Assembly (NCBI RefSeq): GCF_937952055.1
Contig: NZ_CALFYO010000021.1
Location: forward strand, 558,001-622,000
DNA length: 64,000 bases
Direction of reading: 5' to 3'
Origin: an uncultured Piscinibacter sp.
GTDB taxonomy: Bacteria; Pseudomonadota; Gammaproteobacteria; Burkholderiales; Burkholderiaceae_C
The notes below the pieces were generated by a model, which was given only the letters and a program-made list of their open reading frames with translations, was not told the DNA's origin and did not search any database. The stretch's first letter is position 1, and each line of letters starts with the position of its first letter. Shown piece by piece: positions 7,794 to 18,038 of the stretch. The position numbers were made by a program, and so were the translations under genes.

Positions 7794-9095
7794 TCAAGCG
7801 ATCAGCAACGCACGGAAGTCATTCACGTTGGTGAACGTGGGGCCGGGCACCACCAGGTCGCCCAGCGGTGCGAAGAAGCCGTAGGCATTGTTCGCATCGA
7901 GGTATTCCTGCGCCTTCATGCCCTGCGCCGCGGCGCGCGCGATCGTGTCGGGCGTGACGATGGCGCCGGCGTTGTCTTCCACGCCGTCGATGCCGTCGGT
8001 GTCCGCGGCGAGCACGTGCACGCCGCGCTCGCCCTGCAGCGCGATCGCGCAGCCGAGCAGGAACTCCGTGGCGCGGCCTCCGCGGCCGCCCTTGGACTTG
8101 ACCGTCACGGTGGTCTCGCCGCCGCTGAGGATCACGCAAGGCCTGGCGAACGGCGTGTTGCTGCGCGACACCGAGCGGGCCAGCGCAGCATGCACCTTGC
8201 CGACCTCGCGCGACTCGCCTTCCATCTCGTCGCTGAGGATGTGGGCGGCGAGGCCGGCGGCACGCGCGACCGCCGCCGCAGCCTCCAGGCTCTGCCGCGG
8301 CGTGGCGATCATGTGCACTTCATGGCCGGCGAAACGCGCATCGCCCGGCTTGGGCGACTCGAAGGAGCCACTTTCCAGCCCGGCGCGCGCGGCGGGCGGG
8401 ATCTCGATCGCGTAGCGGTTCAGGATCGCCAGCGCGTCGGCGCAGGTCGTGGTGTCGGGCACCGTGGGGCCGCTGGCGATCACCTCCGGTGCATCGCCGG
8501 GCACGTCGCTGATCAGCAGCGTGACCACGCGCGCCGGCGCGCAGTTCGTGGCCAGGCGCCCGCCCTTGATCGCCGAGAGGTGCTTGCGCACGCAGTTCAT
8601 CTCGTCGATCGCCGCGCCGCTCTTCAGCAGCGCCTTGTTGATCGCCTGCTTCTGCTCCAGCGTGATGCCGGGGGCGGGCAGCGACAGCAGCGCCGAGCCA
8701 CCGCCCGAGATCAGGCACAGCACCAGGTCGTCGGCCGTCAGCCCCTGCGCCAGCTCGGCGATGCGCTGCGCGGCCCGCCGGCCGGCCTCGTCGGGCACCG
8801 GGTGCGCGGCCTCCACGACCTCGATGCGACCGGGTCTGGCCTTGTAGGCCGGCGGCACGTGCTCGTAGCGCGTCACGACCAGGCCCGACAGCGGCGCGCC
8901 CTGCGGCCACAGCGCGTCCACCGCCGCGGCCATCGCCCCACCGGCCTTGCCGGCACCGATGACCACGGTGCGCCCCTTGGGCGGCGGCGGCAGCCAGGCG
9001 GCGGTGTTCTCGGCCGGCAGCGCACGGGCCACCGCAGCGTCGTAGAGGGCGCGAAGGAAACCTCGCGGGTCTTCGTGGGGATGCGGTGCGCTCAT
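7794..9095 (-). CDS. Glycerate 2-kinase (GckA/TtuD type, MOFRL family)
   Basis: Phosphorylates D-glycerate to 2-phosphoglycerate, the entry of the glyoxylate route into glycolysis. The 433-residue product has VIGAGKAGGAMAAAV near residue 45, LISGGGSALLSLP in the middle, and the C-terminal MOFRL signature with TEFLLGCAIAL and ADTDGIDGVEDNAGAIV. It may once have been annotated as hydroxypyruvate reductase, as many relatives are. The ATG at 9095 is 8 bp after the stop of glxR copy 2, in the order gcl-hyi-glxR-kinase. The frame is open upstream through glxR, which is a shadow. Confidence 0.93.
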   Translation of the reverse strand: MSAPHPHEDPRGFLRALYDAAVARALPAENTAAWLPPPPKGRTVVIGAGKAGGAMAAAVDALWPQGAPLSGLVVTRYEHVPPAYKARPGRIEVVEAAHPVPDEAGRRAAQRIAELAQGLTADDLVLCLISGGGSALLSLPAPGITLEQKQAINKALLKSGAAIDEMNCVRKHLSAIKGGRLATNCAPARVVTLLISDVPGDAPEVIASGPTVPDTTTCADALAILNRYAIEIPPAARAGLESGSFESPKPGDARFAGHEVHMIATPRQSLEAAAAVARAAGLAAHILSDEMEGESREVGKVHAALARSVSRSNTPFARPCVILSGGETTVTVKSKGGRGGRATEFLLGCAIALQGERGVHVLAADTDGIDGVEDNAGAIVTPDTIARAAAQGMKAQEYLDANNAYGFFAPLGDLVVPGPTFTNVNDFRALLIA

Positions 9096-9103
9096 GCGCC
9101 GGA

Positions 9104-10003
9104 TTATCCGGCCGCGACTTCGTGTTTCGCGAGGATCTCCAGCGCCCTGACCAGCGCCGAATGGTCGAGCTCCTGCAGGCCGTGGGCGGCGCAGGCCTGC
9201 ATCAGCTGCGCCGCCTGCGCCGTGCCCGGCAGGGCCACCCCCAGCGCCTTCGCCCCCTGCAGCGCCAGGTTCAGGTCCTTCTGGTGCAGCCCGATGCGGA
9301 ACCCCGGATTGAAGGTCCTCTTGATCATCCGCTCGCCGTGCACCTCCAGGATGCGGCTGGCCGCAAACCCGCCCATCAGCGCCTGCCTGACCTTGCCCGG
9401 GTCCGCCCCCGCCTTGCTCGCGAACACCAGCGCCTCGCCCACCGCCGCAATGTTCAGCGCCACGATGATCTGGTTGGCCACCTTCGTCGTCTGACCGTCG
9501 CCGTTGCCGCCCACCCTCGTGATGTTCTTGCCCATCAGCTCGAACAGCGGCAGCACCCGCTCGAACGCCGCCTCGGGGCCGCCCACCATGATGGTCAGGC
9601 TCGCCGCCTTGGCGCCCACTTCGCCGCCGGACACCGGCGCGTCCAGGTAGTCGCAGCCCAGCTCGTTGATGCGCCTGGCAAAGGCCTTCGTCTCGATCGG
9701 CGAGATCGAGCTCATGTCCACCACCGTCTTGCCCTTGCTCAGCCCCGCCGCCACCCCCTGCTCGCCGAACAGCACCTTCTCCACGTCCGGCGTGTCCGGA
9801 ACCATCGTGAAAATCACGTCGGCGCGCTCGGCCACGCCGCGCGGGCTGGTGCACTGCGTCGCGCTGCTGGCGGCGATCTCCGCATGCACCTTGCTGCGCG
9901 TGTAGACGAAGAGCTGGTGGCCGGCCTTGATGAGGTGCATCGCCATCGGCGCGCCCATGATGCCCAGGCCGATGAATCCGATCTTCTGCGGGGAGGAGGT
10001 CAT
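9104..10003 (-). CDS. glxR: Tartronate semialdehyde reductase, copy 2 (gcl operon copy)
   Basis: Same enzyme as copy 1, 299 residues, reducing tartronate semialdehyde made by Gcl and Hyi to D-glycerate. The catalytic and cofactor motifs are those of copy 1 because bases 9141-9986 are shared. Differences are the N-terminus (MTSSPQK here, MK there) and the C-terminus (EILAKHEVAAG). The ATG at 10003 follows GAACGAGAGAACGAC, a weak ribosome site. It sits 26 bp downstream of hyi and 8 bp upstream of glycerate kinase, the classic glyoxylate carboligase operon order. Confidence 0.95.
   Translation of the reverse strand: MTSSPQKIGFIGLGIMGAPMAMHLIKAGHQLFVYTRSKVHAEIAASSATQCTSPRGVAERADVIFTMVPDTPDVEKVLFGEQGVAAGLSKGKTVVDMSSISPIETKAFARRINELGCDYLDAPVSGGEVGAKAASLTIMVGGPEAAFERVLPLFELMGKNITRVGGNGDGQTTKVANQIIVALNIAAVGEALVFASKAGADPGKVRQALMGGFAASRILEVHGERMIKRTFNPGFRIGLHQKDLNLALQGAKALGVALPGTAQAAQLMQACAAHGLQELDHSALVRALEILAKHEVAAG
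9141..9986 (-). repeat. 846-bp direct repeat, copy B (inside glxR copy 2)
   Basis: Matches 3180-4025 throughout at a constant offset of 5961. The boundaries fall at codon 6-7 of this gene and about a dozen codons before its stop, leaving distinct gene ends outside the shared block. Confidence 0.95.
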
Positions 10004-10029
10004 GTCGTTCTCTCGTTCGAAATGGAAAT

Positions 10030-10827
10030 TCAGCGCAACGGGCGCAGCTGCCTTCTTGCCTGCTCCAGCCAGCCGAGCCCGGCCTCGGTGCCGTTGGCGG
10101 GCTTGTACTCGCAGCCGACGAAGCCGCGGTAGCCGATGCGCTCGAGGTGGCCGAACAGGAAGGCGTAGTTGATCTCGCCCGTGCCCGGCTCGTTGCGTCC
10201 CGGGTTGTCGGCCACCTGGATGTGAGCGATGCGCGCGAGGTGCTTCGAGATCGTCGCGGCGAGTTCGCCCTCGGTGCGCTGCGCGTGGTAGACGTCGTAC
10301 TGGAGGAACAGGTTGTCGGCGCCGACCTCGTCGATGATGGCGAGCGCCTGCGCCGTACGGTTCAGGAAGAAGCCGGGAATGTCGTAGGTGTTGATCGGCT
10401 CGATCAGCAGCTTCAGGTCGGCCTTCTTCAGTTCCGCCGCGGCGTACCTCAGGTTGGCGACGAAGGTCTGGCGCAGCGTCTGGTCGTCGGCGCCGAGCGG
10501 CACCTTGCCGGCCAGGCAGTTGAGCTGCGGAACACCCAGAGCGGTGGCGTACTCGATCGCCCGTGCCACGCCCGCGCGGAACTCGTCGACGCGGTCGGGC
10601 AGGCAGGCGATGCCGCGCTCGCCGGCGTCCCAGTCGCCGGCCGGCAGGTTGTGCAGCACGCACTGCAGGCGGTTGCCCTTCAGCCGAGCGGCCACTTCGG
10701 CCGGCGTGTGCGCGTAGGGGAAGAGGAACTCGACCGCGCCGAAGCCGGCGCGCGCGGCGCGCTCGAAGCGATCGAGGAAGGGATGCTCGGTGAAGAGCAT
10801 CGTCAGGTTGGCAGCGAAGCGCGGCAT
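10030..10827 (-). CDS. hyi: Hydroxypyruvate isomerase
   Basis: Interconverts tartronate semialdehyde and hydroxypyruvate. The 265-residue TIM-barrel protein has the family marks MLFTEHPFLDRFERAARAGF at the N-terminus, the metal-binding Glu in LLIEPINTYDIPGFF (about residue 145), QYDVYHAQRTEG, HIQVADNPGRNEPGTGEI and the second Glu in VGCEYKP near the C-terminus. Length is normal for Hyi. It lies 13 bp after gcl and before glxR in the operon. Confidence 0.94.
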   Translation of the reverse strand: MPRFAANLTMLFTEHPFLDRFERAARAGFGAVEFLFPYAHTPAEVAARLKGNRLQCVLHNLPAGDWDAGERGIACLPDRVDEFRAGVARAIEYATALGVPQLNCLAGKVPLGADDQTLRQTFVANLRYAAAELKKADLKLLIEPINTYDIPGFFLNRTAQALAIIDEVGADNLFLQYDVYHAQRTEGELAATISKHLARIAHIQVADNPGRNEPGTGEINYAFLFGHLERIGYRGFVGCEYKPANGTEAGLGWLEQARRQLRPLR

Positions 10828-10840
10828 GGTGGTCCTTCGT

Positions 10841-12631
<1,791 letters not shown>

Positions 12632-12714
12632 ACGAATCTCCTTGGGTCTGTGGACTGCTGACCGCGATGGTCGGGCCGCAGCCCCCCGGTGAGAAGACCA
12701 GGCAAGGCATGTTT

Positions 12715-12735
12715 GTCATTCCGCTGGGGAATGAC
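12715..12735. promoter_or_regulatory. Inverted repeat in the gcl / LysR divergent promoter
   Basis: Two perfect 8-bp arms, GTCATTCC (12715-12722) and GGAATGAC (12728-12735), flank a 5-bp spacer. The inner ATTCC-N5-GGAAT fits the T-N11-A form of LysR-type operators. It lies 80 bp upstream of gcl and 47 bp upstream of the lysR start, so one site could serve both promoters. Confidence 0.6.
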
Positions 12736-12781
12736 CGGCGGCGGCCGGTGCATCATTGGGGCCAGGAGACAGGACATCGCC

Positions 12782-13699
12782 ATGGACCGTATCACCGGCG
12801 TGCAGCTGTTCGCGCGCATCGTCGAGACCGGCAGCTTCAGCAAGGCCTCGTCGGACCTGGGCATTACCCAGCCGACGGCGACCAAGCATGTCGCCGCGCT
12901 CGAGGCGAAGCTCGGCGCGCGGCTGCTCAACCGCAATACCCGCGGGGTGAGCGCCACCGAGATCGGCGCGCTCTACTACGAGAAGTGCAAGGCGATCCAG
13001 CGCGAACTGGACGAGGCCGACAGCCTCGCCGCGCTGCTGCAGAGCAAGGTGCGCGGGCAGCTGCGCATCAGCACCTCGGTGGCCTTCGGCCGTCGCGTGG
13101 TCACGCCGCTGGCACTGCGCTTCATGCGCGAACACCCGGAGGTGACGCTGGACCTCAGCTTCGACGACCGCTACGTCAACCTCGTCGAGCAGGGGGTGGA
13201 CGTGGCGTTGCGCATGGGGCGCCTGGCCGACTCCGCCCTGGGCGCGCGCTTCCTCGGCACCAACCCCTGGCTGACCGCTGCCGCACCCGACTACCTGCAG
13301 CGCAAGGGCACGCCGGGCTCGCCGGCCGATCTGGCGCAGCACGACTGCCTGGTCTACAGCAGCGTGCAGGGCGACGACCGCTGGGCCTTCGCCGGCGACA
13401 GCGGCCAGACAGCCTCGGTGCCGGTGAAGGGGCCGCTTCGCTCGAACAACCTCTCCGCCGTGCTGTCCGCCTGCCGCGCCGGCCTGGGGCTGGCGGTGCT
13501 GCCGTGGTACGTCGCGCGCGAGTCGGTGGCGGACGGCGTGATCGTGCCGGTGCTGCAGGACTTCGCGCTGCCGGCCCAGGAACTTCACGCGGTGTTCCCT
13601 TCGCCCAAGCTGGTGCCGGGCAAGGTCAGCACCTTCATCGACTTCCTCAGGCTGCAGCTCGACGGCGAGTGGTGGAAGCGCACGCCGGGGGCCGCGTGA
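12782..13699 (+). CDS. LysR-type transcriptional regulator
   Basis: A 305-residue LysR regulator. The N-terminal winged helix includes RIVETGSFSKASSDLGITQ and VAALEAKLGARLLNRNTRG; the effector domain runs from about residue 90. The ATG at 12782 is preceded by an AGGAGA ribosome site; the frame is open 31 codons further upstream through the operator, which argues against an earlier start. Divergent placement to gcl suggests it controls the glyoxylate operon, with glyoxylate, tartronate semialdehyde or another intermediate as effector. That last point is inference. Confidence 0.9.
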   Translation: MDRITGVQLFARIVETGSFSKASSDLGITQPTATKHVAALEAKLGARLLNRNTRGVSATEIGALYYEKCKAIQRELDEADSLAALLQSKVRGQLRISTSVAFGRRVVTPLALRFMREHPEVTLDLSFDDRYVNLVEQGVDVALRMGRLADSALGARFLGTNPWLTAAAPDYLQRKGTPGSPADLAQHDCLVYSSVQGDDRWAFAGDSGQTASVPVKGPLRSNNLSAVLSACRAGLGLAVLPWYVARESVADGVIVPVLQDFALPAQELHAVFPSPKLVPGKVSTFIDFLRLQLDGEWWKRTPGAA

Positions 13700-13701
13700 C
13701 G

Positions 13702-14178
13702 ATGCGCTTCCGCCGCGGCTTCACGCTCGTCGAAGCGCTGGTAGCGCTCGCGCTGGTGGCCATCCTGGCGATGATCGCGGTGCCGCCTCTGCAGGACCGG
13801 CTGGTGCGCGACCAGATCGTCGAGGCCATGCGCCTGGCCGAAGTCGCCAAGCCGCCGGTGGCGGCATCGTGGCGGGCCACGCGCAGGCTGCCCGCCGACA
13901 ACGCCGAAGCTGGGCTGCCCGCCGCCGAGCGCATCGTCAGCAACCTGGTCCGCGCCGTCGCCGTGGAGCAGGGCGCGGTGCACGTCACCTTCGGCCACAA
14001 GGCGAACGGCGCGATCCAGGGCAGGACGCTGTCCCTGCGCCCCGCGGTGGTGGACGACGCCCCCGTGGTGCCGGTGGCCTGGGTCTGTGGCGCTGCGTCC
14101 GCTCCGGCGCCGATGACCGTGTACGGCAGCGACCGCACCGACGTGCCGGCGCGCTACCTGCCGTCGAACTGCCGATGA
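13702..14178 (+). CDS. Type IV pilin-like minor pilin
   Basis: A 158-residue prepilin. The N-terminus reads MRFRRGFTLVEALVALALV, with a prepilin peptidase site between Gly and Phe, Glu5 after the cut, and a hydrophobic assembly helix. The C-terminal half has HVTFGHKANGAIQGRTLSLRP and a cysteine pair (VAWVCG and the final SNCR) resembling the pilin disulfide loop. The ATG is 2 bp after the lysR stop, and the stop overlaps the next gene as ATGA. No other pilus genes are near, so it is a lone pilin linked to two cytochromes. Confidence 0.8.
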   Translation: MRFRRGFTLVEALVALALVAILAMIAVPPLQDRLVRDQIVEAMRLAEVAKPPVAASWRATRRLPADNAEAGLPAAERIVSNLVRAVAVEQGAVHVTFGHKANGAIQGRTLSLRPAVVDDAPVVPVAWVCGAASAPAPMTVYGSDRTDVPARYLPSNCR

Positions 14179-14867
14179 GAACCCTGCTGCTCGCCCTCGC
14201 CACGCTGACGACCGTGCCGACCGCGGCGGCGCCGCAGGACACGCTGGCGCAGCGCGTGCAGGCCTGCACCGCCTGCCACGGCAAGGAGGGCCGGGCTGCG
14301 CCGGACGGCTATCACCCGCGCATCGCCGGCAAGCCCGCGCTCTATCTGCATCACCAGTTGCTCAACTTCCGCGAGGGGCGGCGCCATTACGGGCCGATGG
14401 TCTACCTCGTCGACCACCTGAGCGACGATTACCTGCGCGAGATCGCCGAGCATTTCGCCGCACTCGACCTGCCCTACCCCGCCCCCGCGCCGGCGAGCGA
14501 GAGCCCCGCCGTGATGGCACTCGGCGAGCGCCTCGCGCTGCGCGGCGACGAAGCGCGCAAGCTGCCCGCCTGCAGCGCCTGCCACGGCCGGGCGCTCACG
14601 GGCGTGGCACCGGCCATCCCCGGCCTGCTGGGCTTGCCGCGCGACTATCTGAAAGGACAACTCGGGGCCTGGGTCAACGGCCAGCGGCAGGCCCACACGC
14701 CGGACTGCATGGCCGACGTCGCCCGGCAACTCACCGCGGACGAGGTCAGCGCCGTCGCCGCCTGGCTGGCGAGCCGGCCCCTGCCCGTGCCCTCCAAGGC
14801 GGCAGCCGCCCTGCCCGAGCCGCTGCCGGCGCAGTGCGGCAGCGTCCCCGGCCCGGCGCCGCGCTGA
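14175..14867 (+). CDS. Dihaem cytochrome c
   Basis: A 230-residue exported cytochrome with a short signal peptide (MRTLLLALATLTTVPTAAA) and two CxxCH haem sites, CTACH near residue 33 and CSACH near residue 135, each starting a cytochrome c553/c4-like domain. Met ligands cannot be assigned with certainty. It begins inside the pilin stop (ATGA overlap) and is followed after 10 bp by a trihaem cytochrome, so it probably passes electrons in the periplasm to or from that protein. The donor enzyme is not evident here. Confidence 0.85.
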   Translation: MRTLLLALATLTTVPTAAAPQDTLAQRVQACTACHGKEGRAAPDGYHPRIAGKPALYLHHQLLNFREGRRHYGPMVYLVDHLSDDYLREIAEHFAALDLPYPAPAPASESPAVMALGERLALRGDEARKLPACSACHGRALTGVAPAIPGLLGLPRDYLKGQLGAWVNGQRQAHTPDCMADVARQLTADEVSAVAAWLASRPLPVPSKAAAALPEPLPAQCGSVPGPAPR

Positions 14868-14877
14868 AGGACTGCCG

Positions 14878-16170
14878 ATGCTGCGCCGCTGGATCGTCTT
14901 CCTGGCCGTGCTGCTCGGCGTCTTCGCCGGCCTGGTGACCTGGCTGAACGTGCGCGGCGAGACGGCCATCCCGGCCGACGCCGCCCCCTCCAGCGGTACG
15001 CCCGAGCAGGTGGCGCGTGGCGAGTACCTCGTCCGCGTGGGCAACTGCATGACCTGCCACACGCCGCGGGGCGGCGTGCCCTGGGCCGGCGGCCGCGGCA
15101 TCGCCACGCCCTTCGGCACCGTCTACGCGGGCAACCTGACGCCCGATGCACAGACCGGGCTCGGCCGCTGGAGCGCCGAGCACTTCTGGCGCGCCATGCA
15201 CCATGGCCGCTCCTTCGACGGGCGCCTGCTCTACCCGGCCTTCCCCTACCCGGACATGTCTCGCGTGACGCGCGAGGACAGCGACGCGATCTACCACTTC
15301 CTGCGCACGCTGCCGCCGGTGCACCGACCCAACACGCCGCACGACCTGCACTTCCCCTACAGCACGCAGGCGGCGCTGGCGGTGTGGCGGGCGCTGTTCT
15401 TCCGCCCCGGCGGCTTCGAGCACGACGCTTCGCGCAGCGCCGCGTGGAACCGTGGGGCCTACCTGGTGCACGGTCTCGGCCACTGCTCCGCCTGCCACGG
15501 CGGGCGCAACTTCCTCGGCGCCACGCCCGAGGGAGGCCTGTCGCTCGGCGGTGGCCTGATCCCGATGCGCAACTGGTACGCACCGGCGCTGACCTCGCCC
15601 GAGCAGGCCGGCGTGGCCGACTGGGACCTCGCGGACATCGTCGCCCTGCTGCGCGACGGCGTCTCGCCGCGCGGCTCGGCCCTCGGTCCGATGGCCGACG
15701 TGGTCTATCGCAGCCTGCAGCACCTGCGCGAGGACGATCTGCGCGCCATCGGGCTGTTCCTGCAGTCGCTGGCGCAGACGCGCACGCAGGCGAGCGGACG
15801 CAAGCCGCCCGATCCGGCGGTGCATGAGCTCGGCGCGCAGCGCTACGAGAAGCATTGCGCCGACTGCCACGGCGCCCGCGGCGAAGGTGCACGAACCCGC
15901 GGTGGCGCCACGATCTACCCTGCGCTCGCGGGCAATCGCCTCGTCACCATGGAGCCGCCGACCAACCTGATCCGTGTGATCGTGCACGGAGGCTTCCTGC
16001 CGGCCACCGCCGGCAACCCGCGACCGTTCGGCATGCCGCCTTTCGGGTTGGCGCTCACTGACGAAGAAATCGCCGCCGTCGCGAGTTTTCTGCGTACCAG
16101 CTGGGGAGCCTCGGCGGGAGCGGTGAGCCCCACGGAGGTCGCGCGCTTCCGCGGCAGTGCGGGCGACTGA
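14878..16170 (+). CDS. Membrane-anchored trihaem cytochrome c (AdhB-like)
   Basis: A 430-residue protein with one N-terminal membrane helix (about residues 5-25) and three CxxCH sites: CMTCH (~57), CSACH (~203) and CADCH (~324). This three-domain layout is that of the cytochrome subunits of periplasmic alcohol, aldehyde or gluconate dehydrogenases, which pass electrons to the respiratory chain. The catalytic subunit is missing from the neighbourhood; only the dihaem cytochrome and the pilin are linked. It may serve a dehydrogenase encoded elsewhere. Confidence 0.85.
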   Translation: MLRRWIVFLAVLLGVFAGLVTWLNVRGETAIPADAAPSSGTPEQVARGEYLVRVGNCMTCHTPRGGVPWAGGRGIATPFGTVYAGNLTPDAQTGLGRWSAEHFWRAMHHGRSFDGRLLYPAFPYPDMSRVTREDSDAIYHFLRTLPPVHRPNTPHDLHFPYSTQAALAVWRALFFRPGGFEHDASRSAAWNRGAYLVHGLGHCSACHGGRNFLGATPEGGLSLGGGLIPMRNWYAPALTSPEQAGVADWDLADIVALLRDGVSPRGSALGPMADVVYRSLQHLREDDLRAIGLFLQSLAQTRTQASGRKPPDPAVHELGAQRYEKHCADCHGARGEGARTRGGATIYPALAGNRLVTMEPPTNLIRVIVHGGFLPATAGNPRPFGMPPFGLALTDEEIAAVASFLRTSWGASAGAVSPTEVARFRGSAGD

Positions 16171-16297
16171 CGCCCCTCCGATACCAATTCACACATCCCG
16201 GGGGGCGATGGATACGGTTTGGCGGATGAGCAAATGTTAAATTTGCCCATTACTGGAGCACCCCGCTCCTGCTGACCCACTTCCATCGGGAGTCGCC
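16171..16297. promoter_or_regulatory. Intergenic region before the DUF4382 lipoprotein gene
   Basis: A 127-bp gap with a locally AT-rich stretch around 16225-16250 that contrasts with the surrounding GC-rich DNA and is a likely promoter zone for the gene at 16298. A GGGAG ribosome site lies just before that start. No terminator hairpin with a T run was found. Confidence 0.3.
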
Positions 16298-17503
16298 ATG
16301 CAACTTCGTTCCATTCTTCGTCCCTGGCTGGCCGCACTGGCGGCTTCCGCCGCACTGCTGGCCGCCTGCGGCGGCGGAGGCAGTTCCTCGTCGTCGAGCG
16401 AGCCGGGCATGCTGCGCGTGGCGCTGACCGACGCACCCGCCTGCGGCTACGAGCAGGTCAACGTCACCGTCGAGAAAGTGCGCGTGCACCGCAGCAGCAC
16501 CGCCGACGACGCCGACGCCGGCTGGTCCGAGGTGGTCCTGAATCCGGCCCGGCGCGTCAACCTGCTCGATCTGACCAACGGCGTGCTCGCCGAACTCGGC
16601 CAGACCGAACTGCCCGCCGGCACCTACAGCCAGCTGCGGCTGCAGCTCGCCTCCAACGGCAACAGCGCGCCTTACGCCAACTCGATCGTGCTCGAGGGCG
16701 AGGTGGACGAGATTCCGCTCGACACGCCCAGCGCCCAGCAGTCGGGCCTGAAGATGAACCTCAACCTCACCGTCGAGCCCAACGAACTGGCCGACCTGGT
16801 GCTCGACTTCGACGCCTGCAAGTCGGTGGTCAAGCGCGGCAACTCGGGCCGCTACAACCTCAAGCCGGTGGTCAGCGTGCTGCCGCGCGTGCGCCTGGAC
16901 GGCCTGGTCGCCGAAGGCTACGTCGCGCCGGCGATCGCGCTGGGCACCACCAGCGTCTCCCTGCAGCAAGGCGGTGTGCCGGTGCGCACCACCTGGCCGG
17001 CCATCGACGGGCGTTTCGTGCTCTACCCGGTGCCCGCCGGCATCTACGACCTCGTGGTCAGCGCCGAGGGCCGCGTCACCGCGGTGATGACCGGCGTGCC
17101 GATCAGCGAGAGCTCACGCACCTTCGTCACCCCGCCCGGCACCTTCATCGATCCGACGGAAGGCACGCCGCGCCTGGCGACGGGCGTGGTCAGCATCAGC
17201 GGCTCGACCGACGTGCCGCTGGCGACCGTCATCGCGACGCAGGTGGTGGACGGCACGACGGTGGAGCGCGGCGCGCGCAACGTCGACGCCGACACTGGAG
17301 GCTACGCTTTGAGCCTGGTCACGGGCGCGCCGATCTTCGTCGCGTACGATCCGCTCGCCGTCGCACTCAATTTCAGCGAGGACGTGGGCAACGCGGGCAA
17401 GTTCCAGCTGACGGCCGTGGCCGAAGGCAGGACGCCGGTCAGCGAACCCATCGATGTCACGGGTGGCGACGACCTGGACAGGCCGCTGGTCTTCGCCCCT
17501 TGA
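16298..17503 (+). CDS. DUF4382 lipoprotein
   Basis: A 401-residue exported lipoprotein. The signal peptide ends in a lipobox (ALLAAC), followed by a Gly/Ser-rich linker. The next ~150 residues fit DUF4382 (MLRVALTDAPACGYEQVNV, EKVRVHR, LLDLTNG, LPAGTYSQLRLQL), a beta-rich domain of unknown function. The C-terminal ~200 residues look like carboxypeptidase-regulatory-type beta repeats (YPVPAGIYDLVVSAEG). It is probably anchored in the outer or inner membrane facing the periplasm. No functional link with its neighbours is evident. Confidence 0.8.
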   Translation: MQLRSILRPWLAALAASAALLAACGGGGSSSSSSEPGMLRVALTDAPACGYEQVNVTVEKVRVHRSSTADDADAGWSEVVLNPARRVNLLDLTNGVLAELGQTELPAGTYSQLRLQLASNGNSAPYANSIVLEGEVDEIPLDTPSAQQSGLKMNLNLTVEPNELADLVLDFDACKSVVKRGNSGRYNLKPVVSVLPRVRLDGLVAEGYVAPAIALGTTSVSLQQGGVPVRTTWPAIDGRFVLYPVPAGIYDLVVSAEGRVTAVMTGVPISESSRTFVTPPGTFIDPTEGTPRLATGVVSISGSTDVPLATVIATQVVDGTTVERGARNVDADTGGYALSLVTGAPIFVAYDPLAVALNFSEDVGNAGKFQLTAVAEGRTPVSEPIDVTGGDDLDRPLVFAP

Positions 17504-17546
17504 GGCGCGGTAGGCTGAGTCACATCACCACCACTGGGAGCCGACG

Positions 17547-18029
17547 ATGACGAACCGTCACCTGAACGCCTGCTTGCTCGCCCTGGCCGCCGTGTTGCCG
17601 GCGCATGCAGCCGACGTCGATGTGGGCGTGTCCATCAGCGTCGGCCAGCCCGGCTTCTACGGCCGCATCGACATCGGCCATGTGCCGCAGCCGGTGCTGG
17701 TGTATCCGCAGCCGGTCATCATCCAGCCGGCGCCGGTGGCGGTGGTGCGCCAGCCGATTTACCTGCACGTGCCGCCCGGCCACGCCAAGGACTGGGAGCG
17801 CCACTGCTACCGCTATGCCGCCTGCAATCAGCCGGTCTACTTCGTGCAGGACCGCTGGTATCAGGAGGTCTACGTGCCGCAGTACCGGCAGCGCTACGCG
17901 CCGCCGCCGCCGCCGTCGCGCAAGTACCGGCATGACGACGACCGTCGCGGCCAGGGCTACGACGATCGCGGCCGCGGCAAGAAGGGCGACGACCACCGCG
18001 GCAAAGGCAAGGGCCGCGACAAGGACTGA
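17547..18029 (+). CDS. Small exported Pro/Gln- and Arg/Lys-rich protein of unknown function
   Basis: A 160-residue protein with a signal peptide ending AHA before residue 22. The mature part is rich in Pro, Gln and Val (VLVYPQPVIIQPAPVAVV), has a central segment with two Cys (HCYRYAACNQPVYFVQ) and a hydrophilic tail rich in Asp, Arg, Gly and Lys. I recognise it only as a kind of exported hypothetical protein common in Burkholderiales. GGGAG lies before the ATG. Confidence 0.75.
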   Translation: MTNRHLNACLLALAAVLPAHAADVDVGVSISVGQPGFYGRIDIGHVPQPVLVYPQPVIIQPAPVAVVRQPIYLHVPPGHAKDWERHCYRYAACNQPVYFVQDRWYQEVYVPQYRQRYAPPPPPSRKYRHDDDRRGQGYDDRGRGKKGDDHRGKGKGRDKD

Positions 18030-18038
18030 GCGCCTGGC

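Noticed and set aside
9104..10663. Extended glxR copy 2 frame into hyi
   Set aside because: The part upstream of 10003 is a shadow of hyi; the known GlxR N-terminus starts at 10003.
12667..14178. Long plus-strand frame before the minor pilin
   Set aside because: The upstream part overlaps the LysR gene in another frame; the prepilin signature starts at 13702.
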